Source: Rhodocyclaceae bacterium
GTDB lineage: Bacteria > Pseudomonadota > Gammaproteobacteria > Burkholderiales > Rhodocyclaceae
DNA length: 51,159 nucleotides
Direction of reading: 5' to 3'
Assembly (NCBI GenBank): GCA_018262775.1
Contig: JADFDU010000013.1
Span: 1-51,159 of the forward strand
The translations under genes and the position numbers were made by a program. This document shows, one piece after another, positions 6,261-15,749 of the stretch (position 1 is the stretch's first letter; each line of letters begins with the position of its first letter). The notes under the pieces were generated by a model that was not told where the DNA came from, searched no databases, and worked only from the letters and a program-made list of their open reading frames with translations.

Positions 6261-7664
6261 ATGAAATTGCTGCCGAAGAGCCTCTTCGGCCAGATTGTGC
6301 TGGCGCTGGTCGCGGGCCTTGTCGTCGCGAACGTTGTCGGTGCCTGGCTGATGGCGGACGAGCGCGCCCGCTTCGGCGAGCGTTTGCGTGGCGAGTACGC
6401 GGCGCAGCGCATCGCCGGCCTCATCACCCTGCTCGACGGCATGGTGCCGGAGGAGCGTGCCCGCGTCGTGCGCGCCCTCAGCGTGCCGCCGACGCGCCTG
6501 TCCCTTGACGAGCCCTGGCGGGCGAGCGGTGGCGATGCCTCGCCTGATGCCGAAGCCTTCCTGCACCGCGTAACGCGCGAACTGGAGCGGCCGGTGGAAT
6601 TGCAGGTGCTGTCGATCCGCCGCGCGCTGCCGCGACTGGAGGAGCGCCGCAAGTTCGCGCAGCCGGAAGAGCGTCGCAAATTTGCAGCGCGTGGCGAAGG
6701 ACATGAGGGGCCGCGCCACCTGATACTGGTGTCGGCGCAGGCGCGGCTCGCCGACGGCGCTGTGCTCACCTTCCGCCAGACCCTGCCGGAGGCGCCGGGC
6801 GACTGGCCGCTGCGGGTCTTTGGCCTGCTGGCGCTGCTCGCCGTGGTGGTGGCGCTGCTCTCCGGCTGGGCGGTGCGCCGGCTGACGCGGCCGCTGTCCG
6901 CGCTGGCGGATGCCGCCGACGGACTGGCGCACAATCTCGACCAGCCGCCCCTGCCCGAGCAGGGGCCGCAGGAAGTGGTGCGCGCGGCGCGCTCCTTCAA
7001 CGCCATGCAGCGCGCGCTGAAAACCTATCTGGAGACGCGCGCCCAGGCGCTGGCCGGCGTTTCGCACGACCTGCGCCTGCCGCTGACGCGCCTGCGCCTG
7101 CGTCTGGAGCAGTTGTCCGAGGGGGATTCGCGCGCGGCGATGCAGCGCGACATTGAGGAAATGGACGACATGATCAACGGCACGCTCGATTACCTGCGCG
7201 CCGGCAGCGACACCGAACAGGCAGTCAGGCTCAACCTGAATGCGCTCATCGAAAGCCTGATCGAGGATGTTGAGGATGTCGGGGCAGCCGGCGCAAAAGT
7301 CAGTCTCCACGGCACGGCGGCACCGATCCTGGCGCGGCCGCAGGGGCTGCGCCGCTGCCTCGCAAACCTCCTCGACAACGCGCGCCGCTACGGCGGCGGC
7401 GAGGTGGACGTGACGCTCGCCGACTCAGCCGGCTCGGTCGACATCCGCATCGAGGATCGCGGCCCGGGCATTCCAGCGGAAGATCGCGAACGCGTCTTCG
7501 AGCCCTACTTCCGCCTCGAAGCCTCGCGTGCGCGCCACACCGGCGGCGCCGGCCTTGGCCTGGCCATCGCCCGCGCCGTCGCCCGCGCCCACGGCGGCGA
7601 GGTGCGCCTAGAAGCGCGCGCGGGCGGCGGCACGACAGCGATCGTCACGCTGCCGCGCCGCTGA
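6261..7664 (+). CDS. EnvZ-type sensor histidine kinase
   Basis: A 467-residue inner-membrane kinase, partner of the upstream regulator. A transmembrane helix at about residues 8-30 is followed by a periplasmic region to about 180. A second helix (VFGLLALLAVVVALLSGWAV) leads into a HAMP linker. Next come the HisKA box with H269 (GVSHDLRLPLTRLRLRLEQL) and the ATPase motifs NLLDNARRYG, DRGPGI and TGGAGLGLAIARAVARAHGG. The periplasmic domain carries a tandem repeat of EERRKFA at residues 127-133 and 136-142. The signal sensed is unknown; the divergent Spy-like gene suggests envelope or metal stress. Confidence 0.92.
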   Translation: MKLLPKSLFGQIVLALVAGLVVANVVGAWLMADERARFGERLRGEYAAQRIAGLITLLDGMVPEERARVVRALSVPPTRLSLDEPWRASGGDASPDAEAFLHRVTRELERPVELQVLSIRRALPRLEERRKFAQPEERRKFAARGEGHEGPRHLILVSAQARLADGAVLTFRQTLPEAPGDWPLRVFGLLALLAVVVALLSGWAVRRLTRPLSALADAADGLAHNLDQPPLPEQGPQEVVRAARSFNAMQRALKTYLETRAQALAGVSHDLRLPLTRLRLRLEQLSEGDSRAAMQRDIEEMDDMINGTLDYLRAGSDTEQAVRLNLNALIESLIEDVEDVGAAGAKVSLHGTAAPILARPQGLRRCLANLLDNARRYGGGEVDVTLADSAGSVDIRIEDRGPGIPAEDRERVFEPYFRLEASRARHTGGAGLGLAIARAVARAHGGEVRLEARAGGGTTAIVTLPRR

Positions 7665-7782
7665 AGCCGCTCACCTTATTACCTCGTTGCCTCGTTGATT
7701 ACCGCCGGGCCGCACAGCGCGCCGCATTGATCCCGACACCGCCTCATGCGACGATGCGGCTTCGTCAAACCGGAGTCGCCGG

Positions 7783-8442
7783 ATGCATATCCTCCCCGCC
7801 TTCCGCGAAACGCGGAACGAAACCCTGTTCGACCTCATGCGCGCCTATCCGCTGGGTCTGCTGATCACGCATGGTCAGGATGGCCAGGGTGGCCAGGGTG
7901 GCCTTGTCGCCACGCCGCTGCCCTTCCTGATCTATGCCGACGAGGGGCATTACGGCACGCTGCGCGCCCACCTGGCGCGGGCCAATCCGCACTGGCATGC
8001 ATTGCGGCAGGCCGCCGAATGCCTCGTCGTGTTCCAGGGTGCGCAGGGTTACATCACGCCGTCGTGGTACGCGACCAAGCAGGAAACGCATGAGGTGGTG
8101 CCGACCTGGAACTACGCCACCGTGCATGCCTGGGGCGCGCCGCGCGTGGTAGAGGAGGCCGCCTGGCTGCGGCGGCAGCTCGACGATCTCGTCCACGCCC
8201 GGGAAAGCATCCGTCCCGAGCCGTGGGCCATCGGCGAGGCGCCGCAGGATTTCATTGCCGCACAGATGCAAGCCATCGTCGGCATCGAAATTCCCATCGG
8301 CCGCATCGAGGGCAAATGGAAGATGAGCCAGAATCGCCCGGCCGCCGACCGCACCGGCGTGGCCGATGGGCTGCGCAATCCACAGGATCCGCACGGCAAC
8401 GCAGCGCTGGCGGAGCAGGTGGCGGAACGCCATCTGCGCTAG
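7783..8442 (+). CDS. PaiB-like FMN-binding protein
   Basis: A 219-residue protein of the PaiB family, with an FMN-binding split-barrel related to flavin reductases. Diagnostic parts are the opening MHILPAFRETRNETLFDLMRAYPLG, the central YITPSWYATKQETHEVVPTWNY, and a C-terminal IEGKWKMSQNRPAADR segment, strongly conserved in PaiB. PaiB in Bacillus affects protease and sporulation genes; in proteobacteria the role is not settled. A GQDGQGGQGG loop comes from a tandem GGCCAGGGT array. It stands alone, 118 bases after the kinase gene. Confidence 0.88.
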   Translation: MHILPAFRETRNETLFDLMRAYPLGLLITHGQDGQGGQGGLVATPLPFLIYADEGHYGTLRAHLARANPHWHALRQAAECLVVFQGAQGYITPSWYATKQETHEVVPTWNYATVHAWGAPRVVEEAAWLRRQLDDLVHARESIRPEPWAIGEAPQDFIAAQMQAIVGIEIPIGRIEGKWKMSQNRPAADRTGVADGLRNPQDPHGNAALAEQVAERHLR

Positions 8443-8465
8443 TGAAACGCTGAACAAGTTGATGC

Positions 8466-8579
8466 CGCTCATGGTTCGACAAGCTCACCACGAACGGCAT
8501 CAACAACTTGCCGTTCGTCCTGAGTCTGTCGAAGGAAGCCTGTCGAAGGAAGCCTGTCGAAGGAAGCCTGTCGAAGGAT
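8466..8579. repeat. TTCGTCCTGAG/CTGTCGAAGG repeat with 14-bp tandem array
   Basis: An inverted pair (TGGTTCGACAAGCTCACC near 8472 against CGTTCGTCCTGAGTCTGTCG near 8513) is followed by a tandem array of TGTCGAAGGAAGCC: units at 8527, 8541, 8555 and a partial at 8569. The parent sequence is a widespread proteobacterial dispersed repeat. It fills most of the 258-bp convergent spacer between paiB-like and substrate-binding protein genes. Confidence 0.85.
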
Positions 8580-8655
8580 GTGTTCAGCGTTTCCCTAGGG
8601 CCCGTTCCTCCGCAAATCAGGGGCGCGATGAGGAAGCCCTGCTTGCGAACACCCG

Positions 8656-8681
8656 AAAAAAAGGAGCGCCGTAGCGCCCCT
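8656..8681 (-). terminator. Intrinsic terminator of the leftward unit
   Basis: Read on the minus strand: an 8-bp stem AGGGGCGC/GCGCTCCT (one G-U pair), loop TACG, then seven U residues. It lies 20 bases beyond the stop of the binding-protein gene at 8701, and ends the long leftward transport/beta-oxidation unit. Confidence 0.9.
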
Positions 8682-8700
8682 TCTGTTGCAGCGGCAAGGA

Positions 8701-9882
8701 TCAGTTTTCCAGGTAGTCGGTAACATCTACCCACTTGCCGTTCTGGATCTGGCCGACGCGCGACTTCATGTTGCCCAGGTGCTGCGTCGCGGTGAACTTG
8801 TACTCCGGGCTGCCGAACATGTCGCGCGGGAAGGGGCCGCTCTCCAGCGCCTTGACGAAGCTCTCGGTGGTCAGCTTCGGTCCGGCCCGCTTGACGGTCT
8901 GGTAGAACAGGTCGGCGATGACGTAGCCGTAGGCGGAGAACAGGCTTGGATCCTCTTTGAACTTGACCTTGTAGGCAGCCGCCCAGTCACGCACGTTCTT
9001 CGAGGCGTCATCCGGATACGGCACCGAGACCTGATGCATGGCGTAGAAACCCTCCACCGCCTTGCCGCCGAGCTTGTGGATCAGGTCGGTGTAGGAGGCC
9101 GAGGTGCCGATGAACTGCGGGTTCCAGCCCATCTTGCGCGCCGTGCCGATGGTGCCCAGCGCCTCGCGGATGATGGTGCCCATCACCACCGTGTCACAGC
9201 CCGAGCCCTTCATCTTCGCCACTTGCGCGGAAAAATCCGTCGCGGCGCGCTTGAAGGAGGTTTTCTCGACGAAGGTCTGGCCGATGTCCTTGAGGCCGTC
9301 TTCGGAACCGCGCAACACCTCCATGCCGTACTCGTCGTCCTGGTAGATGATGCAGAACTTCTTCGAGCCGCGCTCCTTGGCCATCCATTTCACGCCGCTG
9401 CGGATCTGGTTGTAGTAGGGCGCGGCGAAGGAGAACTTCAGCTTGTTCAGCGGTTCGAACATCTCGCGCGCGCCGGTGAGCGGGAAGACGTGCGGGATGT
9501 TCTTCTCGAAGAGGATGGGCATGGTGGCCATGGCTACCGCTGTGCCGATGGTGCCGGCCATGGCGAAGATATGATCCTTCTGCACCAGCTTCTGCGCGGC
9601 GAGCAGGCCCTTCTTCGGGTCGTAGCCGCTGTCCTCGACGATCAGCCTGATCTTGCGGCCGTTTACCCCGCCGGCCGCGTTGACTTCGTCAACACGCATT
9701 TGCATGCCGTTGCGAGCGGGTTTGCTGAAACCGGCCAGGGGGCCGGACAAATCCTGGATCGAGCCGAGGACGATCTCGTCCTTGGTGACACCCTGCTGTT
9801 GAGCCTGGGCAGAAAATGCCAAGGTGGTTGCGGCTGCCAGGATGGCGAGTTTGCTGGTGAACTTGCTGTTTGTGCGCTTCAT
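8701..9882 (-). CDS. Liv-type periplasmic substrate-binding protein
   Basis: A 393-residue periplasmic binding protein of the Leu/Ile/Val class (type I fold). Residues 1-27 are a signal peptide ending AFSAQA. The mature protein starts with KDEIVLGSIQDLSGPLAG and contains the hinge-proximal YDPKKGLLAAQKLV and FIGTSASYTDLI segments. It would deliver substrate to the LivHMGF transporter encoded upstream in the same unit. It is last in the unit, 26 bases after the acyl-CoA ligase gene. The ligand is not defined; the ligase and beta-oxidation neighbours suggest a carboxylate rather than an amino acid. Confidence 0.9.
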   Translation of the reverse strand: MKRTNSKFTSKLAILAAATTLAFSAQAQQQGVTKDEIVLGSIQDLSGPLAGFSKPARNGMQMRVDEVNAAGGVNGRKIRLIVEDSGYDPKKGLLAAQKLVQKDHIFAMAGTIGTAVAMATMPILFEKNIPHVFPLTGAREMFEPLNKLKFSFAAPYYNQIRSGVKWMAKERGSKKFCIIYQDDEYGMEVLRGSEDGLKDIGQTFVEKTSFKRAATDFSAQVAKMKGSGCDTVVMGTIIREALGTIGTARKMGWNPQFIGTSASYTDLIHKLGGKAVEGFYAMHQVSVPYPDDASKNVRDWAAAYKVKFKEDPSLFSAYGYVIADLFYQTVKRAGPKLTTESFVKALESGPFPRDMFGSPEYKFTATQHLGNMKSRVGQIQNGKWVDVTDYLEN

Positions 9883-9908
9883 ATCTAAGTCTCCTCTCCT
9901 CAGGTTAT

Positions 9909-11777
9909 CTATGGGCGGTACATGGATTCTATAAGGTCTGCGTACTTTTGGTTAACGAACTTGCGTTTGAGCTTCATGGTCGGGGTGAGCTCTTCGTCCT
10001 CGGCGCCGAGCTTCTGCTCGATCAGGCGGAACTTCTTCACCTGCTCGACGCGGGCAAACTGCTTGTTGACCCGCGCCAGTTCGCCTTCGATCAGCTTGAG
10101 GATTTCCGGTGCGCGGCACAGGCTGGTGTAGTTGGAGAAGGGGATGTCGTGGTCCTGGGCGAATTGCTCGACGGTTTCCTGATCGATCATGATCAGGCAC
10201 ACCAGATAGGGCCGCTTGTCACCGATGACCACCGCGTCGGTGATGTAGGGCGAGAACTTGAGCTGGTTCTCGATCTCCGAGGGCGTGATGTTCTTGCCGC
10301 CGGCGGTGATGATGATGTCCTTGAGGCGGTCGGAGATCTTGAAGAAGCCGTCCGCATCCACGGAGCCGACGTCGCCGCTGTGCAGCCAGCCCTCCGCGTC
10401 GATGGTCTCGGCGGTTTTCTCGGGCTGGTTGAGGTAGCCCATGAAGATGTTCTCGCCGCGCACCAGCAGCTCGCCGGTGTCGGCGAGCTTTACTTCGCAG
10501 TAGGCGTTGGCGACGCCGATCATGCCGGGCTTGATGCGCGATATCGGTGTGCAGGTGGCGCCGCCGCCGGTCTCGGTCATGCCCCAGACTTCCAGCATCG
10601 GTACGCCCAGCGCCATGTACCAGCGCACCAGGTCGGGCGAGATCGGCGCCGCGCCGGTGACGAGGAAACGGCAGCGGTGGATGCCGATCAGCTTGCGCAC
10701 GTTGTTGAGCACCAGCACCCGGCCCAGCCAGTGCAGGGCCTTGAGCCCGCTGCCGATGGGCTTGCCCTGCTCGTAGAGCGCGACCATGTGCAGGCCCAGC
10801 CCGACGGCCCATTTGTAGGCGAGCTTCTCCAGCGCGGTGGCTTCAGCCAGGCCGATGGTGACGCCCGAATAGAATTTCTCCCAAATGCGCGGCACGGCGA
10901 GAAACACAGTCGGCTTGATCTCGCGCACGTTCTCCGGGATGGTCTCCGGGTTCTCGACGAAATTCAGCTTAGCACCGGTGTACAGCGAAAAGTAGGCGCC
11001 CGCCATGCGCTCGGCGACGTGGCACAGGGGCAGAAAGCACATGTGCTCGTCTTCATCGTCCTGCGCGATGATGAGGTTGAAGCCGTGGACGGAGTACAGC
11101 ACGTTGCGATGCGAGAGCATCGCTCCCTTGGGTTTGCCGGTGGTGCCCGAGGTGTAGATGAGGATGGCGAGGTCATCCGCCTCGCGGCAGTTGATGCGGG
11201 CTTGCCATTCCCTGTCGGCTTCGGCGCCGAGGCGTGCAATGCGCTCGCGGCCGATTTCGCGCAGGCGCTCGAGGCCGATCACCTGCGGGTCGTCGAGGTC
11301 GCGCAAGCCTTCGGTTTCCCAGACGATGATCTTCCTCAGGAGCGGCAGGTTGTCGCGCGCTTCCAGTGCCTTGTCGAGCTGCTCCTCATCCTCGACGAAA
11401 AGATAGACCGAACTGGAGTCCTGCGTCAGGAACTCGACTTGCGTGGCGGCGTCGGTCGGGTAGATGCCGGAGCTGATGCCGCCGGCGCACAGCGAGCCAA
11501 GATCACTGAACAGCCACTCCTGTCGAGTGTTGCCGAGGATCGAGACCGTCTCGCCGGGCTCGAAGCCCAGCTCGATCAGGCCCATGCCGATTTCGCGCAC
11601 GATCTCGCTGAGTTGGCGCCAGGTCAGGGTCTGCCAGAGCCCGTAGGATTTCTGGCGGAAGATGATCTTGTCGCTGCGCCGCTCGACGGCATTCCAGAAC
11701 ATGCGCGGGATCGTGTCGCCCGGCACGACGATCTCGCGGGTCGACCAGGTTTGCGAATTGTCCGTATTCCACCACAT
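9909..11777 (-). CDS. AMP-forming long-chain-type acyl-CoA ligase
   Basis: A 622-residue ATP-dependent CoA ligase of the ANL superfamily, long-chain acyl-CoA synthetase branch. The P-loop is ILIYTSGTTGKPKGAMLSHR near residue 205. EVWGMTETGGG is the acyl/adenylate motif, and WLHSGDVGSVDADGFFKISDR followed by GKNITPSEIEN are the hinge and C-terminal motifs. It converts an imported acid to its CoA ester, feeding the FadB-like, thiolase and dehydrogenase enzymes encoded upstream. It is located between livF and the binding protein gene, so transport and activation are co-expressed. Chain length or aromatic preference cannot be read. Confidence 0.9.
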   Translation of the reverse strand: MWWNTDNSQTWSTREIVVPGDTIPRMFWNAVERRSDKIIFRQKSYGLWQTLTWRQLSEIVREIGMGLIELGFEPGETVSILGNTRQEWLFSDLGSLCAGGISSGIYPTDAATQVEFLTQDSSSVYLFVEDEEQLDKALEARDNLPLLRKIIVWETEGLRDLDDPQVIGLERLREIGRERIARLGAEADREWQARINCREADDLAILIYTSGTTGKPKGAMLSHRNVLYSVHGFNLIIAQDDEDEHMCFLPLCHVAERMAGAYFSLYTGAKLNFVENPETIPENVREIKPTVFLAVPRIWEKFYSGVTIGLAEATALEKLAYKWAVGLGLHMVALYEQGKPIGSGLKALHWLGRVLVLNNVRKLIGIHRCRFLVTGAAPISPDLVRWYMALGVPMLEVWGMTETGGGATCTPISRIKPGMIGVANAYCEVKLADTGELLVRGENIFMGYLNQPEKTAETIDAEGWLHSGDVGSVDADGFFKISDRLKDIIITAGGKNITPSEIENQLKFSPYITDAVVIGDKRPYLVCLIMIDQETVEQFAQDHDIPFSNYTSLCRAPEILKLIEGELARVNKQFARVEQVKKFRLIEQKLGAEDEELTPTMKLKRKFVNQKYADLIESMYRP

Positions 11778-11797
11778 AGCCGTATCCGTGATCCGTA

Positions 11798-12582
11798 TTA
11801 GCGCCAGTTCTTCTTTTTCTTCCAGCGGCGCGTGCCGCGCACGCCGCTTTCCTTGATGCCGAGGTAGAACTCCTTGATGTCGTCCTTCTCGCGCAGGACG
11901 GCACAGGTGTCTTCCATGACGATGCGGCCGACTTCGAGCACATAGCCGAAGTCGGCATACTTCAGCGCCACGCGCGCATTCTGCTCGACGAGGAGAATCG
12001 TCACGCCGCGTTCGCGGTTGATGCGCAGGATGATCTCGAAGATCTCCTTGGTGAGTTTCGGCGACAGGCCCAGGCTGGGCTCGTCGAGCAGCATGATCGT
12101 CGGCTTGGCCAGCAGCGCCCGGCTGATGGCCAGCATCTGCTGCTGGCCGCCCGAGAGCAGGCCGGCCGGCTGCCCGCTGCGCTCCTTGAGGATGGGGAAA
12201 TAGGCATGGATCTGCTCAATCTCGCTGTCTACCGCCGCGCGCTCGCCGATGGAGCGCGTATAGGCGCCCATGAGGAGGTTCTCCCGCACCGTCAGCAGCG
12301 GAAAGATCTCGCGGCCCTCGGGCACGTGGGCGATGCCCTGGCGCACGATCCAGGCCGGATCCTTTTTCTGGATCGGCTCGCCCTTGTAGATGACGCTGCC
12401 CTTCTGCGGATCGATGATGCCGGAGATGGTCTTGAGGATCGTGGACTTGCCGGCGCCGTTGGCGCCGAGCACGGTGACGATGCTGCTCTGGCGCACGGCG
12501 AGGGACACGCCACGGATAGCCTTCACCGGGCCGTAGGATGACTCGACGTTGTTCAGCTGCAGGATGATTTCGCCGTCGAGGC

Positions 12583-12586
<4 letters not shown>
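11798..12586 (-). CDS. livF: LivF-type ABC transporter ATPase
   Basis: A 262-residue ATP-binding subunit. The Walker A motif is GANGAGKS near residue 40, the ABC signature LLSGGQQQMLAISRALL, and Walker B TIMLLDEPSLGLSP. The sequence and order livG-livF match branched-chain amino acid/urea/carboxylate transporters. The start codon overlaps the livG stop by four bases (12583-12586). The C-terminus ends in a basic GTRRWKKKKNWR tail, longer than usual for LivF. Confidence 0.93.
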
Positions 12587-13473
<887 letters not shown>

Positions 13474-13660
13474 CCAGCCCTCCGCTGGGCCGTCCCAAGG
13501 AGGGTTGCAGTCATTTGACGGAAGCGGCGCAGCGGCTGAACCGTTGTCACCCCTTTCCTTGGGGCGAGAGCGGGGTTTCGTGGAGCACTGCTCCGCGCCG
13601 CGCGAGCCGGGCGGCTGTGCAAAGCCGGCCGTGGGGCAGGGGGCGGGGGAAAGGTCGTCA
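13474..13660. other. livM-livG spacer made of repeat sequence
   Basis: A 187-bp gap in an otherwise tight operon. It contains CACCCCTTTCCTTGGGGCGA (similar to 36042-36064) and the GC-rich AGCACTGCTCCGCGCC and GAGCCGGGCGGCTG palindromic pieces. No gene or promoter is recognised. Confidence 0.5.
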
Positions 13661-14734
13661 TTACATCCGCTCCGATTTCATGTAGCTCTTCTGTCGTCGA
13701 AAGAGGCCCTTGCGATAGAAGGGGAAGAGCTGGAAGTAGGTGCGGACTTTCAGCCAGCGGCCGTACAGGCCCATTGGTTCGAAAAGGATGAAAGCGATCA
13801 GGATGATGCCGAAAACGGTCGGTTGCAGGCCGGTCTGCTGCGCGATCGCCGGTGGCAGCCAGTCCTTCGCCATTACGATGAACTGCTGCACGGAGAACCA
13901 GAACGCGGCGCCGAAGATGGCGCCGTAGATGGAGCCGACGCCACCGACGACGAGGATGATGAGCAACTCGATCGACTGCAGGAAGGTGAACTGGTCGGGC
14001 GTGATGAAGCGCAGCTTGTGCGCGTAGAGCGCGCCGGCGATGCCGGTGATGGCGGCAGAAATCGCGAAGGCGGTGGTTTTATAGTAGGCCAGATTGATGC
14101 CCATGCTCTGCGCCGAGATCTCGGAGTCGCGGATGGCGACGAAGGCGCGGCCGGTGGGACTGCGCAGCAGGTTCATCACGCCCAGCACGCACAGCACCAG
14201 AATGATCAGGCACAGGTAGTACATGCTTTGCTCGCTGTCGATGGCCAGGCCGAAGACCTGCAGGGGCTCGAGCATCATGCCGCTGCTGCCGCCGGTGATG
14301 CTCTCGGCGCGCGTGATGCCCTCCTCGACGATGAAACCGAAAGCCAGGGTGGCGATGGCCAGATACATGCCCTTCACGCGCAGGGCCGGCAGGCCGACGA
14401 TGATGCCGGTGATGCCGGCGATCAGGGCGGAAAAAGTCAGCGATAGCGCAAACGGCCAGCCGAGCTGATGCAGATAGGCTTCGGTGTAGGCGCCCATGGC
14501 GAGGAAGGCGGCATGACCGATCGATATCTGGCCGGTGAAGCCAACGAGGACCATGAGGCCGAGGCTGATGACGGAATAGATCCAGATGAATACCAGCTGC
14601 GAGACGTAGTATTCCGGCAACAGCCAGGGCGCGATACACAGCACTGCGGCCAGCAGGGCGTACCAGAAGACCTGGCCGCCGTGTTTGAAGAGGCGGATGT
14701 CCTGATGGTAATTGGTTTTGAAAAGGAATCGCAT
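13661..14734 (-). CDS. livM: LivM-type ABC permease
   Basis: A 357-residue inner-membrane permease. After a cytosolic N-terminus, hydrophobic helices begin at about residue 22. Family motifs include GFTGQISIGHAAFLAMGAYT, LPALRVKGMYLAIATLAFGF and LRSPTGRAFVAIRDSEISAQSMGI (the EAA-like loop contacting the ATPase). It forms the membrane channel with LivH. The basic C-terminal tail (YRKGLFRRQKSYMKSERM) is somewhat long. livH ends seven bases upstream of this gene. Confidence 0.93.
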   Translation of the reverse strand: MRFLFKTNYHQDIRLFKHGGQVFWYALLAAVLCIAPWLLPEYYVSQLVFIWIYSVISLGLMVLVGFTGQISIGHAAFLAMGAYTEAYLHQLGWPFALSLTFSALIAGITGIIVGLPALRVKGMYLAIATLAFGFIVEEGITRAESITGGSSGMMLEPLQVFGLAIDSEQSMYYLCLIILVLCVLGVMNLLRSPTGRAFVAIRDSEISAQSMGINLAYYKTTAFAISAAITGIAGALYAHKLRFITPDQFTFLQSIELLIILVVGGVGSIYGAIFGAAFWFSVQQFIVMAKDWLPPAIAQQTGLQPTVFGIILIAFILFEPMGLYGRWLKVRTYFQLFPFYRKGLFRRQKSYMKSERM

Positions 14735-14741
14735 TGTGTTC

Positions 14742-15644
14742 CTAAACCCTCTTCCTCAGGTTTTCACCGAACAGTCCGTTCGGCTTCACCACCAGCATGA
14801 CCAGCACCACGATATAAGCAGCGATGTCCTTGAAACCTTCCGGCAGGTAAAAACCGGCCAGGGTTTCGATGATGCCGACGATGAGTCCGCCGACCAGTGC
14901 GCCCGGGATGCTGCCGAAGCCGCCGACCACGGCGGCGGGGAAGGCCTTCAAGCCGATGAAACCCATGTTGGCGTGCACGAAGGTGATCGGCGCCAGTAGC
15001 AGGCCGGCGCAGGCCGAGACGGCGGCAGAAATGCCCCACACCAGCATGTTGATGCGCCGCACCGGAATGCCCATGTAGAAGGCCGCCAGCTGATTCTGCG
15101 AAGTGGCCTGCATGGCGATACCGATCTTGGTGTACTTGAAGAGCAGGAAGAGGCTGAGGATCAGCAGGGCAGTGACGGCAATGATCATCAGATGCTCCAT
15201 CGACAGCACCAGCCCGCCACTTCCGTCACTGCCGCCGATGCGGACGATCTCGTCCCTATAAGGCACCGGCAGGACATAGGTGTCGGTGCCCCAGCCCGGG
15301 ATCATGGTGACCACGCCGCGCGCGAGGAAACCGATGCCGATGGTCGCCATCACCACGGTGAAGGAGGGATGGCCGAGCAGGGGGCGTAGCACGGCGCGCT
15401 CCAGGACCATGCCGAACAGCATCATGACGATCAGGGTGGCGATGAACGCCACCCAGAACGGCATGCCCAGCGCCACGGTGCACGTCAGGCCGACGAAGCC
15501 GCCCAGCATCATCAGGTCGCCCTGGGCGAAATTGACCGCCTCGGTGGCCTTGTAGATAAGCACGAAGCCCAGCGCGATCAGGCCGTAGATGCAGCCTTGC
15601 GCGATGCCGCTGGCGACGAGTTGCAGAAATTGCAGCAAATCCAA
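14742..15644 (-). CDS. livH: LivH-type ABC permease
   Basis: A 300-residue inner-membrane permease with about eight helices, first gene of the transporter set. Typical motifs are GIAQGCIYGLIALGFVLIYK, EAVNFAQGDLMMLGGF, the cytosolic loop IAMQATSQNQLAAFYMGI and the C-terminal AAVVGGFGSIPGALVGG. It is 105 bases downstream of the FadB-like gene in the same direction. That spacer has two hairpins (15690-15728), so it may have its own promoter or a processing site. Confidence 0.93.
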   Translation of the reverse strand: MDLLQFLQLVASGIAQGCIYGLIALGFVLIYKATEAVNFAQGDLMMLGGFVGLTCTVALGMPFWVAFIATLIVMMLFGMVLERAVLRPLLGHPSFTVVMATIGIGFLARGVVTMIPGWGTDTYVLPVPYRDEIVRIGGSDGSGGLVLSMEHLMIIAVTALLILSLFLLFKYTKIGIAMQATSQNQLAAFYMGIPVRRINMLVWGISAAVSACAGLLLAPITFVHANMGFIGLKAFPAAVVGGFGSIPGALVGGLIVGIIETLAGFYLPEGFKDIAAYIVVLVMLVVKPNGLFGENLRKRV

Positions 15645-15689
15645 CCCCCTCCGTAGCGCCTACTTCAGTGTGAGCCGTGCAGGCTGTCG

Positions 15690-15728
15690 CTGCGATGTTT
15701 CGCAGTGCAGAATAGTCTTTCGCTATTC
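15690..15728. promoter_or_regulatory. Two hairpins in the fadB-livH spacer
   Basis: CTGCGA-N4-TCGCAG (15690-15705) and GAATAG-N7-CTATTC (15710-15728) lie between the beta-oxidation genes and livH. They could be an operator pair or an RNA processing or attenuation site separating the two halves of the leftward unit. There is no T-run. Confidence 0.4.
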
Positions 15729-15749
15729 AGGTTTCGAGGCGATTATGAC

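Noticed and set aside
5405..7006. Long minus-strand open frame opposite the two-component genes
   Set aside because: Composition is low-complexity Arg/Ser/Ala and it runs through an intergenic palindrome; the plus-strand regulator and kinase have all catalytic motifs.
8527..8579. Tandem 14-bp repeats as a possible CRISPR array
   Set aside because: Units abut directly with no unique spacers, and no cas genes are present; it is an expansion of a dispersed repeat.
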